This document shows positions 34,896 through 43,162 of a stretch of 64,000 bases of DNA, piece after piece. This DNA is from Terriglobus albidus (GTDB lineage: Bacteria; Acidobacteriota; Terriglobia; Terriglobales; Acidobacteriaceae), in assembly GCF_025685425.1 (NCBI RefSeq), contig NZ_JAGTAS010000057.1:186001-250000 (forward strand). Direction: 5' to 3'. The notes under the pieces are model-generated. The model made no database searches. It was not told the origin of the DNA and was given only the letters and a program-made list of their open reading frames with translations. How positions within the stretch are numbered: position 1 is the first letter of the stretch; each line of letters begins with the position of its first letter. Made by a program: the position numbers and the translations under genes.

Positions 34896-36278
34896 ATGCA
34901 GCCAGCCATCATTCGCGCCGAGCGCGTCGAGAAATATTATTCCCAACCGAGCGAGAACCGCATCCAGGTTATCTCGCCGACGGACCTCTCCATCGTCCAG
35001 GGAGAGATCATCGCCTTGCTTGGGCCTTCAGGCTCCGGCAAGTCGACCCTGCTGCGCATGCTCACCGGTCTGTCCACGCCTTCGGCCGGGCAAGTGTACT
35101 GGCACGAAGCGCCGATCCAGAGCGCTGACGTGAATGTCAGCATTGTCTTTCAGTCGTTCGCACTCTTTCCATGGCTCACGGTTCTCGAAAACATCGAGGC
35201 GCCATTGAAAGCACGCGGTGTCGATGCGGCTACACGCCGCAAGCGCTCTATCAAGATCCTCGATACCGTTGGTCTCGACGGCTTCCAGGCAGCTTATCCC
35301 AAGGAGCTTTCGGGAGGCATGCGCCAGCGCGTCGGCTTTGCCCGTGCCCTGGTCGTTGAGCCCGAGGTCCTGTTTATGGATGAGCCGTTCTCCGCCCTTG
35401 ATGTCCTTACGGCGGAGAACCTGCGCTCAGAACTGCTGGAACTGTGGCACAAGAAGACGATCCCGACGAAGTCGATTTTCCTTGTGACCCATAACATTGA
35501 AGAGGCGGTCCTGCTGGCAGACCGCATCATCGTGCTTGGCCGTAACCCGGGCCATATCCGTACGGACTTCCGCGTCAATCTGGCCCACCCTCGCGACCGC
35601 AAGGCAGCCGCGTTTACACAGCTTGTCGACTATATCTACAAGGTACTCACTCAACCTGAGGCCCCCGCGCCGGCACTTCCGAATATCAATGGCCGCCGTG
35701 TTCGCGACCAGCGCGAGATGAAGTACCAGATGCTGCCGCACGCACGTCCCGGCGGCATCGCGGGTCTGCTTGAGTTTCTGCTCGACCACGGCGGCAAATC
35801 CGATATCTATCGCCTGGCCGATGATCTTGCCTTCGAAATCGATGACCTATTGCCCATCGTCGAAGCTGCATCGATCCTGAAGTTCCTCACGGTAACCGAA
35901 GGCGACGCCGCCATCACCTCTTTGGGCGCCGAGTATGCCAACGCGGAGATCCTTCGCCAGAAAGAGATCTTCCGTGAAGCCGCGGTAGAGAACGTGCTGC
36001 TGTTACGGCAGATCGTTCGCGCACTGCAATCGAAGTCTGACCACACCGTGCCGGAGGACTTCTTCCATGACACGCTCGACGAGGTCTTTTCTGAAGAGGA
36101 GACTGTCCGGCAACTGGAAACCGCGATTAACTGGGGCCGTTATGCGGAGATCTTCGACTTCGACTCGACGCGCCGCCGCTTTACCCTTCCCGAGTCGGCT
36201 CTGGCCGAGCCGGAGAGCGCCTTCGCCGATGCTTCCGAGGCAGAGGAGGAGAAAGACAAGCAGGAGACCGGTCTATGA
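34896..36278 (+). CDS. NitT/TauT-type ABC transporter ATPase with C-terminal AAA-associated domain
   Basis: 460 aa. Residues 1-250 form the ATPase: Walker A GPSGSGKST, Q-loop VFQSFALFPWLTVLENI, signature LSGGMRQRVGFARA, Walker B VLFMDEPFSALD, H-loop THNIEE. The nitrate/sulfonate/bicarbonate class is indicated by LTVLENIEAPL and the HPRDRKAAAF tail. Residues about 270-440 are an extra acidic domain of the AAA-associated C-terminal type, with a winged-helix-like start (GGIAGLLEFLLDHGGKSDIYRLADDL). That could sense substrate or regulate the ATPase. The stop codon overlaps the permease start as ATGA. Confidence 0.9.
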   Translation: MQPAIIRAERVEKYYSQPSENRIQVISPTDLSIVQGEIIALLGPSGSGKSTLLRMLTGLSTPSAGQVYWHEAPIQSADVNVSIVFQSFALFPWLTVLENIEAPLKARGVDAATRRKRSIKILDTVGLDGFQAAYPKELSGGMRQRVGFARALVVEPEVLFMDEPFSALDVLTAENLRSELLELWHKKTIPTKSIFLVTHNIEEAVLLADRIIVLGRNPGHIRTDFRVNLAHPRDRKAAAFTQLVDYIYKVLTQPEAPAPALPNINGRRVRDQREMKYQMLPHARPGGIAGLLEFLLDHGGKSDIYRLADDLAFEIDDLLPIVEAASILKFLTVTEGDAAITSLGAEYANAEILRQKEIFREAAVENVLLLRQIVRALQSKSDHTVPEDFFHDTLDEVFSEEETVRQLETAINWGRYAEIFDFDSTRRRFTLPESALAEPESAFADASEAEEEKDKQETGL

Positions 36279-38035
36279 TCCAGCTGCCCGCCGGCTTCCA
36301 TCTGCGGCGTGAGACTCTCGCTCGCTCTGTCGTTGTCCGCCGCAGCTGGCCGGTCTTCCTTGACCTATGCGTTGCAGGGATTCTGTTGGCCTGCTTCTAT
36401 GCCATCGTGCAGGTTGCCCGTTACTGGAACTCGTCTCCACGTACGGATTTCGCCATCTCCCTCTCGCCGCATGCATTGCCGATGTACGCCTTCTTCTCGA
36501 TTGTGCGCATCGGCTTTGCCTATGTGTTATCGCTCGCCTTCGCGCTGATCTACGGCTATATCGCTGCCTACACACCGCGGCTCGAGGGCCTGATGCTGGC
36601 GTGCCTGGACATTTTGCAATCGATCCCGGTACTCAGCTTCCTGCCAGGAGTCATGCTCGCGATGGTGGCGCTGGTTCCAGGTCATCAGCTCGGAATTGAG
36701 ATGGGCGCGATCATCCTGATCTTCACAGGACAGGCGTGGAACATTGCGTACAGCTTCTATGCATCTCTCAAGTCGATTCCACGTGAGCTGACTGAGGCGG
36801 CACGCATCTACAACTTCTCTCCGATACAGCGTTTCTTCCATCTGGAGCTGCCGTTTGCCACCATCGGTCTGATCTGGAACTCGATGGTCTCAGTCGCAGG
36901 GGGATGGTTCTTCCTGATGGCCTGCGAGATGTTCATCCTCGGCAGCCGCGACTTCCGCCTGCCGGGCCTTGGATCCTATCTGCAGACAGCGGCAGCGAAT
37001 GGCGACTTCCGCGCCATCACCTACGGCCTGCTCACGATGATTGCGATCATCGTCGCCACCGATCAGCTTCTGTGGAGACCGCTGATCGCATGGAGCGATA
37101 AGTTCAAGTTCGAGCAGACGGAGAGCTCGAACCGCGTCTCCTCACCGTTACTCCATCTGCTGCAACACTCCTCCGCAATTCGTCACCTGCGGCAGCGTAC
37201 GCTACGTCCGATCAGCGAACTTTTCTATCGCACGTCGCACAAACGCCGCGCAGCACAGCACCTGCAATCTGCTTCGAACTCCAGGGTGCAGAAGATGCTG
37301 CGCTATGTCGCTGCAGGTTTGTTTATCGGCATCGTGCTATTTGCTGCCACCCACGCCATCGTCCTGTTACGAGAGGTGCGGCTGCGTCAGATTGGCATGA
37401 TCTTCCTCGGCGCGGGCGCGACCTTCCTGCGCGTCTTTGCTGCACTGCTGATCGGGTCCGCCTGGACCATCCCGGCCGGTGTAGCGATTGGCTTGCATCC
37501 GCGCCTGGCCCGTATCGCCCAACCCTTGGCTCAGATCGCGGCATCCGTGCCCGCGACGGCCGTCTTTCCGGTACTGCTGCTTGCGATCGTGAAGGCGGGC
37601 GGCGGACTCGGTATCGGATCTATCGCACTGATGCTGCTGGGAACCCAGTGGTACATTCTGTTCAACGTGATTGCCGGAGCGATCGCTATTCCGAGCGATC
37701 TGCGCGAGGTAGGCCGCCTGTTCCGCTTCTCCACAGTCGAGAAATGGAAGGTGATTATTCTGCCGTCGATCTTTCCCTACCTGATTACCGGTCTGGTGAC
37801 AGCGTCCGGCGGCGCATGGAATGCCTCCATCGTGGCCGAGTACTTCCGGTTGAAGAATCAGACTTTATCTACGTTCGGCCTGGGAGCGCAGATCTCCGCA
37901 GCGACGGATGCCGGCCAGTTCCCGGTTCTGCTGTGGGCAACCATCGTGATGGCGTTGATTGTCGTCACCATCAATCGCCTGCTGTGGCGGCCGATCTACC
38001 GGATTGCGGAGACCCGCTACAAGCTCAGCGCGTAG
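36275..38035 (+). CDS. ABC transporter permease with two fused BPD_transp_1 domains
   Basis: 586 aa. Two tandem permease modules: residues about 70-270 (EAA-like loop ELTEAARIYNFSPIQRFFHLELP) and about 380-580 (EAA-like loop IPSDLREVGRLFRFSTVEKWKVI). They are joined by a cytosolic segment (HKRRAAQHLQSASNSR), so one polypeptide supplies both halves of the membrane channel. Most NitT/TauT systems use a homodimer of a single-module permease. It is translationally coupled to the ATPase gene. No periplasmic binding protein is encoded beside them, so specificity is unknown; nitrate, sulfonate and bicarbonate are the family range. Confidence 0.9.
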   Translation: MIQLPAGFHLRRETLARSVVVRRSWPVFLDLCVAGILLACFYAIVQVARYWNSSPRTDFAISLSPHALPMYAFFSIVRIGFAYVLSLAFALIYGYIAAYTPRLEGLMLACLDILQSIPVLSFLPGVMLAMVALVPGHQLGIEMGAIILIFTGQAWNIAYSFYASLKSIPRELTEAARIYNFSPIQRFFHLELPFATIGLIWNSMVSVAGGWFFLMACEMFILGSRDFRLPGLGSYLQTAAANGDFRAITYGLLTMIAIIVATDQLLWRPLIAWSDKFKFEQTESSNRVSSPLLHLLQHSSAIRHLRQRTLRPISELFYRTSHKRRAAQHLQSASNSRVQKMLRYVAAGLFIGIVLFAATHAIVLLREVRLRQIGMIFLGAGATFLRVFAALLIGSAWTIPAGVAIGLHPRLARIAQPLAQIAASVPATAVFPVLLLAIVKAGGGLGIGSIALMLLGTQWYILFNVIAGAIAIPSDLREVGRLFRFSTVEKWKVIILPSIFPYLITGLVTASGGAWNASIVAEYFRLKNQTLSTFGLGAQISAATDAGQFPVLLWATIVMALIVVTINRLLWRPIYRIAETRYKLSA

Positions 38036-38059
38036 AAAAGCGGCCTTCCGGCCGCTTTT
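38036..38059 (+). terminator. Rho-independent terminator of the ABC operon
   Basis: AAAAGCGGCC-TTCC-GGCCGCTTTT directly after the permease stop. Perfect 10-bp stem with T-tail. Confidence 0.92.
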
Positions 38060-38060
38060 C

Positions 38061-38194
38061 AGTTGCTAGTTCCTAGTTCCTAGTTCCTAGTTTCTGGTTG
38101 CCAAAAAACAACTTCTCTCCAAACAACAACCGGAAGAACAACGGCATTCCGCGCCTGCCTCAACTAGCAACCAGGAACCAGCAACCAGCAACTA
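38061..38194. repeat. Heptamer-flanked intergenic element C2
   Basis: Left flank is a tandem array of 7-mers (AGTTGCT, AGTTCCT x3, AGTTTCT, 38061-38102). Right flank is the inverted array (CAACTAGCAACCAGGAACC..., 38161-38194). The A-rich core between them is unlike the cores of C3 and C4. The right array ends at the TAG stop of the redoxin gene. Confidence 0.75.
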
Positions 38195-38797
38195 GTTCAC
38201 GTACTTCACGGCACATCCATAGGGCCGCGTCGACGTTACAGCAACCGGCTGGCCCGCCATTGCCGCCGTCAAGGCATCGTTGAGATAGTTCTTCGCACCC
38301 TTCAGCGTTGCCGGATCGGGTGATGGTTTATCGTCAATCGCTCCCATATACACGAGCTTCCCCTGGGGATTGATCACAAACATATGCGGAGTCGTCCTGG
38401 CGTCGTACAGGTGGCCGATTGAGCCCGATGGGTCGAGAACGACTGCCGATGCAGCAACCTTCATCTTCCTGATGTAGTCATTCTCCTGCGCGGCGGTGAC
38501 ATATCCCTGCTCCCCAGGAGCGGACGAGATAATGCTCAGCCAAACCACACCTTTATCCGTCCATTGTTTCTGCAGGGCTTCCATGTTGCCGCTCTCGTAG
38601 TGCTTTCTCTCGAACGGACATCCCTGGTTATGCCACTCCAGCACGATCCACTTGCCTTTGTACTGTGAGAGCGACTGCGTTTTGCCGTTGGAGTCCGTTC
38701 CCTTGAAGTCCGGAGCGGTCTCCCCCGGCTTCACAGCCATCGCAGGCAGCGTCAATCCTGCTGCCAGGCCCAGTACCGCTAGTCGACGAGCTATCAT
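38192..38797 (-). CDS. Secreted thioredoxin-fold redoxin (AhpC/TSA-like)
   Basis: 201 aa. Signal peptide (RRLAVLGLAAGLTLPAMA), then a thioredoxin-fold redoxin domain starting KPGETAPDFKGTDSNGK. The reactive-site block is WHNQGCPFERKHY with a single Cys where TlpA-like proteins have CxxC, so a peroxiredoxin-like or one-Cys mechanism is more likely than disulfide exchange. PHMFVINPQGKLVYMGAID is the cis-Pro region. A second Cys sits near the C-terminus (YGCAVKY). ATG at 38797 has GGAGGT upstream. Location periplasmic. The stop TAG abuts repeat C2. Confidence 0.87.
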   Translation of the reverse strand: MIARRLAVLGLAAGLTLPAMAVKPGETAPDFKGTDSNGKTQSLSQYKGKWIVLEWHNQGCPFERKHYESGNMEALQKQWTDKGVVWLSIISSAPGEQGYVTAAQENDYIRKMKVAASAVVLDPSGSIGHLYDARTTPHMFVINPQGKLVYMGAIDDKPSPDPATLKGAKNYLNDALTAAMAGQPVAVTSTRPYGCAVKYVN

Positions 38798-38868
38798 ACG
38801 CACCTCCGCGTGGCCAATATTTTGCGCTGGGTAGAGTAGCCCCCGCAAGTCCCGGCATTAGACACTCA

Positions 38869-38986
38869 CTAGAGCATTTTCCCTGCAGGTGTAGAGTCGG
38901 GTTTCCGCATCTATGGGCGTTTTCCGCAATGAAAACGCCGCTGCACGGCCCCTTCCCGATACCCAGCAACAGGGAAAATGCTTTAG
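38869..38986 (-). repeat. MITE-like palindromic element D3, inverted orientation
   Basis: Ends CTAGAGCATTTTCCCTG and CAGGGAAAATGCTTTAG. The internal hairpin GGCGTTTTC/GAAAACGCC is retained. It is the reverse complement of D1/D4 in orientation. It lies between the divergent redoxin and glutaredoxin genes, 12 bases from the glutaredoxin ATG, and so occupies most of its promoter region. Confidence 0.85.
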
Positions 38987-38998
38987 TACACTGAAAGT

Positions 38999-39253
38999 AT
39001 GGAGCTTACTGTTTACTCCGCCGGCTGGTGCCGGGACTGCCGCGAAGCCAAGCGCTTCCTCACCAAGCACAATATTCCCTTTACCGAGATTGACATCGAG
39101 AGCACACCTGGAGCTTCTGACGAAGTGATCCGCAATGTCGGTAAACGCGCCATTCCACAGTTCGTACTCAATGGACAGTGGATCCAGCCCTATCGCCCGG
39201 GTGAAGGTTTCCTGCACGACGAGATGTCAGAACTCTTCGGCGTTACAGGCTAA
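38999..39253 (+). CDS. Glutaredoxin-family protein
   Basis: 84 aa, the size of a minimal glutaredoxin. Active site CRDC at residues 11-14 (SAGWCRDCREAKRFL), cis-Pro in KRAIPQFVLNG. Likely a thiol-disulfide oxidoreductase similar to NrdH/Mrx1-like proteins. Only a weak ribosome-binding site (GAAAG) is visible before the ATG, and the upstream region is almost entirely repeat D3, so the promoter may lie in the element. The 3' end overlaps the convergent DUF2007 gene by 11 bases. Confidence 0.88.
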   Translation: MELTVYSAGWCRDCREAKRFLTKHNIPFTEIDIESTPGASDEVIRNVGKRAIPQFVLNGQWIQPYRPGEGFLHDEMSELFGVTG

Positions 39254-39680
39254 GTTCGGGCTCTTTGCCATCATCGATCCATTCCACGCGGCAGCTCTCG
39301 CAATGCCAGCGGTCACTGGGGACGGGCACCGGAAAACCGAGCCAGAGCAGGAAATAGCTCCAGCCTTTGCGGATGCCTGGATGGGAGACATCCAGAGAAC
39401 CGCACTGCGGACACCGAGGCTGCGGTTCAGGATCTTCTCCATCCGCCACGTCTAGCAATTCCGGAATAGGTGCAGCCAGCAGCTCCCTCGCCCGCTCGAG
39501 GTCAGCAGGCGCTACCTGCAGCCGAATCCATCCGATGAACTGTGAGTAGCCCCAGTCCATCCGGACAAAGTTTTCATCCTGCAGAAAACACTGAATACCA
39601 TCGCTCTCCAGCAAGCTGCGCGCGATCATGGCAGCGGTCAGATCGCGGAACTTCTCGACATTTACCAGGGCTTCATCCAT
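39243..39680 (-). CDS. DUF2007-like protein with C-terminal zinc ribbon
   Basis: 145 aa. The N-terminal 70 residues match the DUF2007 (putative signal-transducing) pattern: LTAAMIARSLLESDGIQCFLQDEN and IRLQVAPADLERARELL. The C-terminal part has two CxxC pairs (CPQC, CESC), so a zinc ribbon. No catalytic residues are apparent. It converges on and overlaps the glutaredoxin gene by 11 bases. Function unknown. Confidence 0.75.
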   Translation of the reverse strand: MDEALVNVEKFRDLTAAMIARSLLESDGIQCFLQDENFVRMDWGYSQFIGWIRLQVAPADLERARELLAAPIPELLDVADGEDPEPQPRCPQCGSLDVSHPGIRKGWSYFLLWLGFPVPVPSDRWHCESCRVEWIDDGKEPELSL

Positions 39681-39738
39681 GTGCTGCCCAATCTTACCCT
39701 TAGGACGCTCATCGGGATGACAACGCCACGTCCCGGAC

Positions 39739-40131
39739 TTATTTGCTCATGACCTTTTCCAAAGCCACCTTGATCTGGGGTCCGACGCGTTCAAGTTCCA
39801 GGAGGTGCCGATCGACAAGACGCATGAGGATCCTTTCTCCGCGCGGTGTTAGCTTTAACACAACCCTGCGGGCGTCAATCAGATCACGCTTGCGAAGCAA
39901 CAGCCCTTCTTCGACGGCGCGGCCGACCAGCTCCACCGCGGAGTTGTGCTTCAAGTACATCCGCTCGGCAACGTAGGCGATCGTTGGCTCCGTTGCCGCA
40001 AAGACAACCTGCATAAGCTGGTACTGCTGGGCATGAATTCCCTCTTCAGCAGCGGCTTCCTCACTGAAGAAGAGAAAGCCCCGCAGGGTGTGACGGAACT
40101 CGACCAGACGTTCAAGGCGATGTGCGTTCAT
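39739..40131 (-). CDS. MarR-family transcriptional regulator
   Basis: 130 aa, normal MarR size. Winged helix: GIHAQQYQLMQVVFA, PTIAYVAERMYLKHNSAVELVGRAVEEGLL as helix-turn-helix, then RRVVLKLTPRGERIL as the beta-hairpin wing. The open frame extends to 40236, but the extra 35 codons run through repeat C3; ATG at 40131 is right for the family. A perfect inverted repeat 5 bases upstream of the start is a likely self-binding site. Effector unknown. Neighbours (DUF2007, redox proteins, purB) do not point to one pathway. Confidence 0.88.
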   Translation of the reverse strand: MNAHRLERLVEFRHTLRGFLFFSEEAAAEEGIHAQQYQLMQVVFAATEPTIAYVAERMYLKHNSAVELVGRAVEEGLLLRKRDLIDARRVVLKLTPRGERILMRLVDRHLLELERVGPQIKVALEKVMSK

Positions 40132-40136
40132 ATTTA

Positions 40137-40151
40137 TATCGTAACACGATA
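40137..40151 (-). promoter_or_regulatory. Probable MarR autoregulatory operator
   Basis: Perfect palindrome TATCGT-AAC-ACGATA (6-bp arms, 3-bp centre), 5 bases before the MarR ATG. MarR proteins commonly bind such sites over their own promoters. No second copy was seen in the window. Confidence 0.6.
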
Positions 40152-40164
40152 CAAAAGAGGTTAA

Positions 40165-40272
40165 AAGTTGCAAGTTGCAAGTTGAAGAGGTACTGGATGG
40201 GCGGCTTATGCATTCTCGACACACCCAATCAGACAACCCGACGCTACCTCGCTAGTCCAACTGGCAACTGGC
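40165..40272. repeat. Heptamer-flanked intergenic element C3
   Basis: Left array AAGTTGCAAGTTGCAAGTTG (40165-40184), right inverted end CCAACTGGCAACTGGC. The core GCGGCTTATGCATTCTCGAC...CGCTAGTCCA is closely similar to C4 at 41627-41740 in the same orientation. The two copies bracket purB. Confidence 0.8.
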
Positions 40273-40312
40273 TCTCCGGTAAACTAGTGTTTTCAGGGAG
40301 AAATTCACAGAA

Positions 40313-41623
40313 ATGATCGCGCGCTATACCCGCCCGGAGATGGGCAAAATCTGGTCTGACGAGAATAAGTTTGCCTCCTGGCTGAAGGTGGAGCTGGCGG
40401 CCACGGATGTACTGGCCGAGCACGGCATTGTTCCCAAAGAGGCAGCGGTTGAGCTGCGCGCCAAGGCGAAGTTCGATGTCGCCCGCATTCGTGAGATCGA
40501 GCTGGACACGCGCCATGATGTCATTGCGTTTACAACCAACGTCGCCGAGAACGTGGGGCCTGCTTCGCGCTGGCTGCACTATGGCCTGACCTCGACCGAC
40601 GTGGTCGATACCGCCCAGGCGCTGCAACTGGCGTCCGCCAATGCGATTCTCCGCGAAGGCATCCTGAAGCTGATCCTGGTGTTGAAACGCCGCGCGCTTG
40701 AGTTCAAGCACACGCCGATGGTTGGCCGCACCCACGGTGTCCACGCAGAGCCGACGACCTATGGCCTGCGCCTTTTGCTCTGGTACGCCGAGATGCATCG
40801 CAACCTCAAGCGTTTCGACGCGGCAGCCGAAGATATGCGTATCGGCAAGCTCTCCGGAGCTGTGGGGAGCTTTGGCCACCTGAAACCCGAACACGAAGAG
40901 CGCATTTGCGCCTTTCTGGGCCTGCAGTCTGCTTCCGTTTCGACCCAGGTGCTGCAGCGCGACCGTCATGCGGCCTACATCGCTACTCTGGCCGTCATTG
41001 CCAGCACCCTGGACAAGATCGCCCTCGATATCCGTCATCTGCAGCGCACCGAGGTGCGTGAAGCGGAGGAGTTCTTCTCTGCCAAGCAGAAGGGATCGAG
41101 CGCCATGCCGCACAAGCGCAATCCAATCACCTGCGAGAACATCTGCGGCCTGGCCCGCGTGATCCGCGGCAATGCGCAGGTAGCGCTGGAGAACGTCGCC
41201 CTGTGGCACGAGCGGGATATCTCGCATTCATCAGCGGAGCGCGTCATTCTGCCCGATACGACCATCGCGCTGGACTACATTCTGGACAAGACCTCTAACC
41301 TGATCGACAAGCTGCTGGTCTATCCGCACCGCATGATGAAAAATCTGGAATTGACGGGCGGCCTCGTCTTCTCTGGCCAACTCCTGTTGGATCTGGCCGA
41401 GTCCGGAATGCTACGCGAGGATGCATACAAGCTGGTTCAATCGCACGCCATGGCCGCATGGGCGAGCGAAGGCGAAGGACCTACCTTCAAGGAAAGAATT
41501 GCCGCCGATCCTGAGGTTACAAAACGTCTATCGCCCGAGAAGATTGCGTTGGCATTCACGTTCGAACGGCAACTCGCGAATGTCGACACCATCTTTGAAC
41601 GGGTATTGAACGAATACGCTTAA
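40313..41623 (+). CDS. purB: Adenylosuccinate lyase
   Basis: 436 aa, family length. Cleaves SAICAR and adenylosuccinate with release of fumarate in purine synthesis. Signature loop GSSAMPHKRNPITCEN (contains the catalytic Ser), TSTDVVDTAQALQL and VGRTHGVHAEPTTYG with the conserved His. The start MIARYTRPEMGKIW matches the short bacterial (B. subtilis-type) PurB. GGGAG lies 12 bases before the ATG. No other pur gene is adjacent, and the gene is flanked on both sides by similar C-type repeats in direct orientation. Confidence 0.96.
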   Translation: MIARYTRPEMGKIWSDENKFASWLKVELAATDVLAEHGIVPKEAAVELRAKAKFDVARIREIELDTRHDVIAFTTNVAENVGPASRWLHYGLTSTDVVDTAQALQLASANAILREGILKLILVLKRRALEFKHTPMVGRTHGVHAEPTTYGLRLLLWYAEMHRNLKRFDAAAEDMRIGKLSGAVGSFGHLKPEHEERICAFLGLQSASVSTQVLQRDRHAAYIATLAVIASTLDKIALDIRHLQRTEVREAEEFFSAKQKGSSAMPHKRNPITCENICGLARVIRGNAQVALENVALWHERDISHSSAERVILPDTTIALDYILDKTSNLIDKLLVYPHRMMKNLELTGGLVFSGQLLLDLAESGMLREDAYKLVQSHAMAAWASEGEGPTFKERIAADPEVTKRLSPEKIALAFTFERQLANVDTIFERVLNEYA

Positions 41624-41626
41624 AAG

Positions 41627-41740
41627 CAGTTGCCAGTTAACAGTTTCCAGTTGACGAGGTACTGCATGCGCGGTTTATGCATTTTCGACACAACCAGCCA
41701 GGCAACGCGACGCTGCATCGCTAGTCCACCGGCAACTGCC
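41627..41740. repeat. Heptamer-flanked intergenic element C4
   Basis: Left array CAGTTGCCAGTTAACAGTT... (41627-41653), core similar to C3, right end GGCAACTGCC. It starts 3 bases after the purB stop. Confidence 0.8.
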
Positions 41741-41831
41741 AGAATTGGTCAGTCCACTTATTGACTGTCGACCATTCGAGCCGATAGGATTTCCTGCGGA
41801 AACATCCAATTCTCCCGAAAGTGGTCTCCGC

Positions 41832-43091
41832 ATGTCGAAATCTCTCTTGGCCATGGCCCTACCAATTCTGATGACGGGAGCTGCGTATGCGGCCCCGGTC
41901 TGCAATGTGACCCAGTACGGCGCGAAGGCCGATGGGACGACGAAGAACACCGCCGCGATTCAGAAGGCCATTGATGATTGCTCTGCGAAGAAGGGCACGG
42001 TTGTGCTCTCGGGTGGAACCTTTGTCTCCGGTCCTCTGGTGCTGAAGAGCGATATCACCTTCCGCGTGGAGAAGGGCGCGACGCTGCTGGGATCCGCGGA
42101 CCACGAGGATTATCCGAAGATCGAGGTGTTGCGCGCCGCGGGCCGGCAGTCGCTGATCTCGTCTGATCACGCGGAGAACATCATCATTACCGGCGGCGGC
42201 ATAATTGACGGCAACGGCGAGAGCTGGTGGAAGGAAGCGCGAGCGACCAAAAACGCCGGTTTCGTTGGCGGCGATACCATCTTCCGTCCGCGCCTGGCGG
42301 TCTTCAACTACTCCAAGCACATCAAGATGGAGGACATCACCTTCCAGAACTCACCCTCGTGGCAGGTGGTTCCCTACTACTGCGACGACGTGATCATCCG
42401 CAACGTCCGCATCCTTGCGCCGGAGCATTCGCCGAACTCTGACGCGGTCGATCCCTTCTCGACCTCGAACATGATCATCGATCACCTATACGCCGATGTG
42501 GGCGATGACAATATCGCCATCAAGTCCGGCCTGGTGAACTCGCCCGGTCCGGATGCTCCATCGAAGAACATCACCATCACTGATTGCACCTTCATGCACG
42601 GCCACGGGCTTTCGATCGGCAGCGAAATCGCTGGCGGCGCGCAAAACATCCGTGCCGAGCGCATCCACTTTGATGGCACCGATCAGGCGCTGCGCATCAA
42701 GGCCAACCGCGACCGCGGAGCCGATGTCTCGAATATCGTCTTCAAGGACATCGATATCAAGAACGTCGGCATGGCCATCCTGATCTCGGAGTATTACCCG
42801 AAGGTGCTTCCGCCCGAGGGCGATTCGGCCCAGCCGGTAACCCGCCTGACACCGCTCTTCCACGACATCACCATCGAAAACGTCACTGCAACCAATGCCA
42901 AGACTACTGGCGTCATCATCGGCCTGCCGGAATCGCCGGTGAAGAACGTGGTGCTGAAGAATGTGCATCTGGAGGGCGGCGCGGGCTTCCGCATCAGCGA
43001 TGCCACCGTCACGGCGGAGAACTTTACTGTCAAGGCCGAGAAGGGTGAGGCGGTCACTGTTCTGCCTTCCGCGAAGCTGACGAAGAAGTAA
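41832..43091 (+). CDS. Secreted polygalacturonase-like glycoside hydrolase, family GH28
   Basis: 419 aa. Signal peptide (SLLAMALPILMTGAAYA), then the right-handed beta-helix of GH28. Diagnostic motifs are in order: SPNSDAVDP (NxD), VGDDNIAIKS (DD pair), HGHGLSIGSE (G-H-G) and LRIKANRDRG (RxK). These carry the three catalytic Asp residues and the substrate-binding His/Arg/Lys. It would hydrolyse pectic galacturonan or rhamnogalacturonan in the periplasm. ATG at 41832 gives the signal peptide at the N-terminus. The protein lacks extra binding modules. It stands alone; no pectate transporter or uronate genes are next to it. Confidence 0.92.
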   Translation: MSKSLLAMALPILMTGAAYAAPVCNVTQYGAKADGTTKNTAAIQKAIDDCSAKKGTVVLSGGTFVSGPLVLKSDITFRVEKGATLLGSADHEDYPKIEVLRAAGRQSLISSDHAENIIITGGGIIDGNGESWWKEARATKNAGFVGGDTIFRPRLAVFNYSKHIKMEDITFQNSPSWQVVPYYCDDVIIRNVRILAPEHSPNSDAVDPFSTSNMIIDHLYADVGDDNIAIKSGLVNSPGPDAPSKNITITDCTFMHGHGLSIGSEIAGGAQNIRAERIHFDGTDQALRIKANRDRGADVSNIVFKDIDIKNVGMAILISEYYPKVLPPEGDSAQPVTRLTPLFHDITIENVTATNAKTTGVIIGLPESPVKNVVLKNVHLEGGAGFRISDATVTAENFTVKAEKGEAVTVLPSAKLTKK

Positions 43092-43110
43092 GTCTGCTCA
43101 GGCATCCACG

Positions 43111-43134
43111 AAGGCCCGGCAGATGCCGGGCCTT
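43111..43134 (+). terminator. Rho-independent terminator after the GH28 gene
   Basis: AAGGCCCGGC-AGAT-GCCGGGCCTT, followed by TGGCTTT. Perfect 10-bp stem, 19 bases after the stop. Confidence 0.85.
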
Positions 43135-43162
43135 TGGCTTTAAACTGGTAACAGGCAATCCC

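Noticed and set aside
38061-38194. CRISPR array
   Set aside because: Repeats are only 7 bases, imperfect, contiguous without spacers, and inverted on the far side; no cas genes.
38628-38969. 113-aa frame overlapping the redoxin start
   Set aside because: Its N-terminal part translates element D3 (SGVFIAEN-type peptide also seen upstream of the MFS at 4.6 kb).
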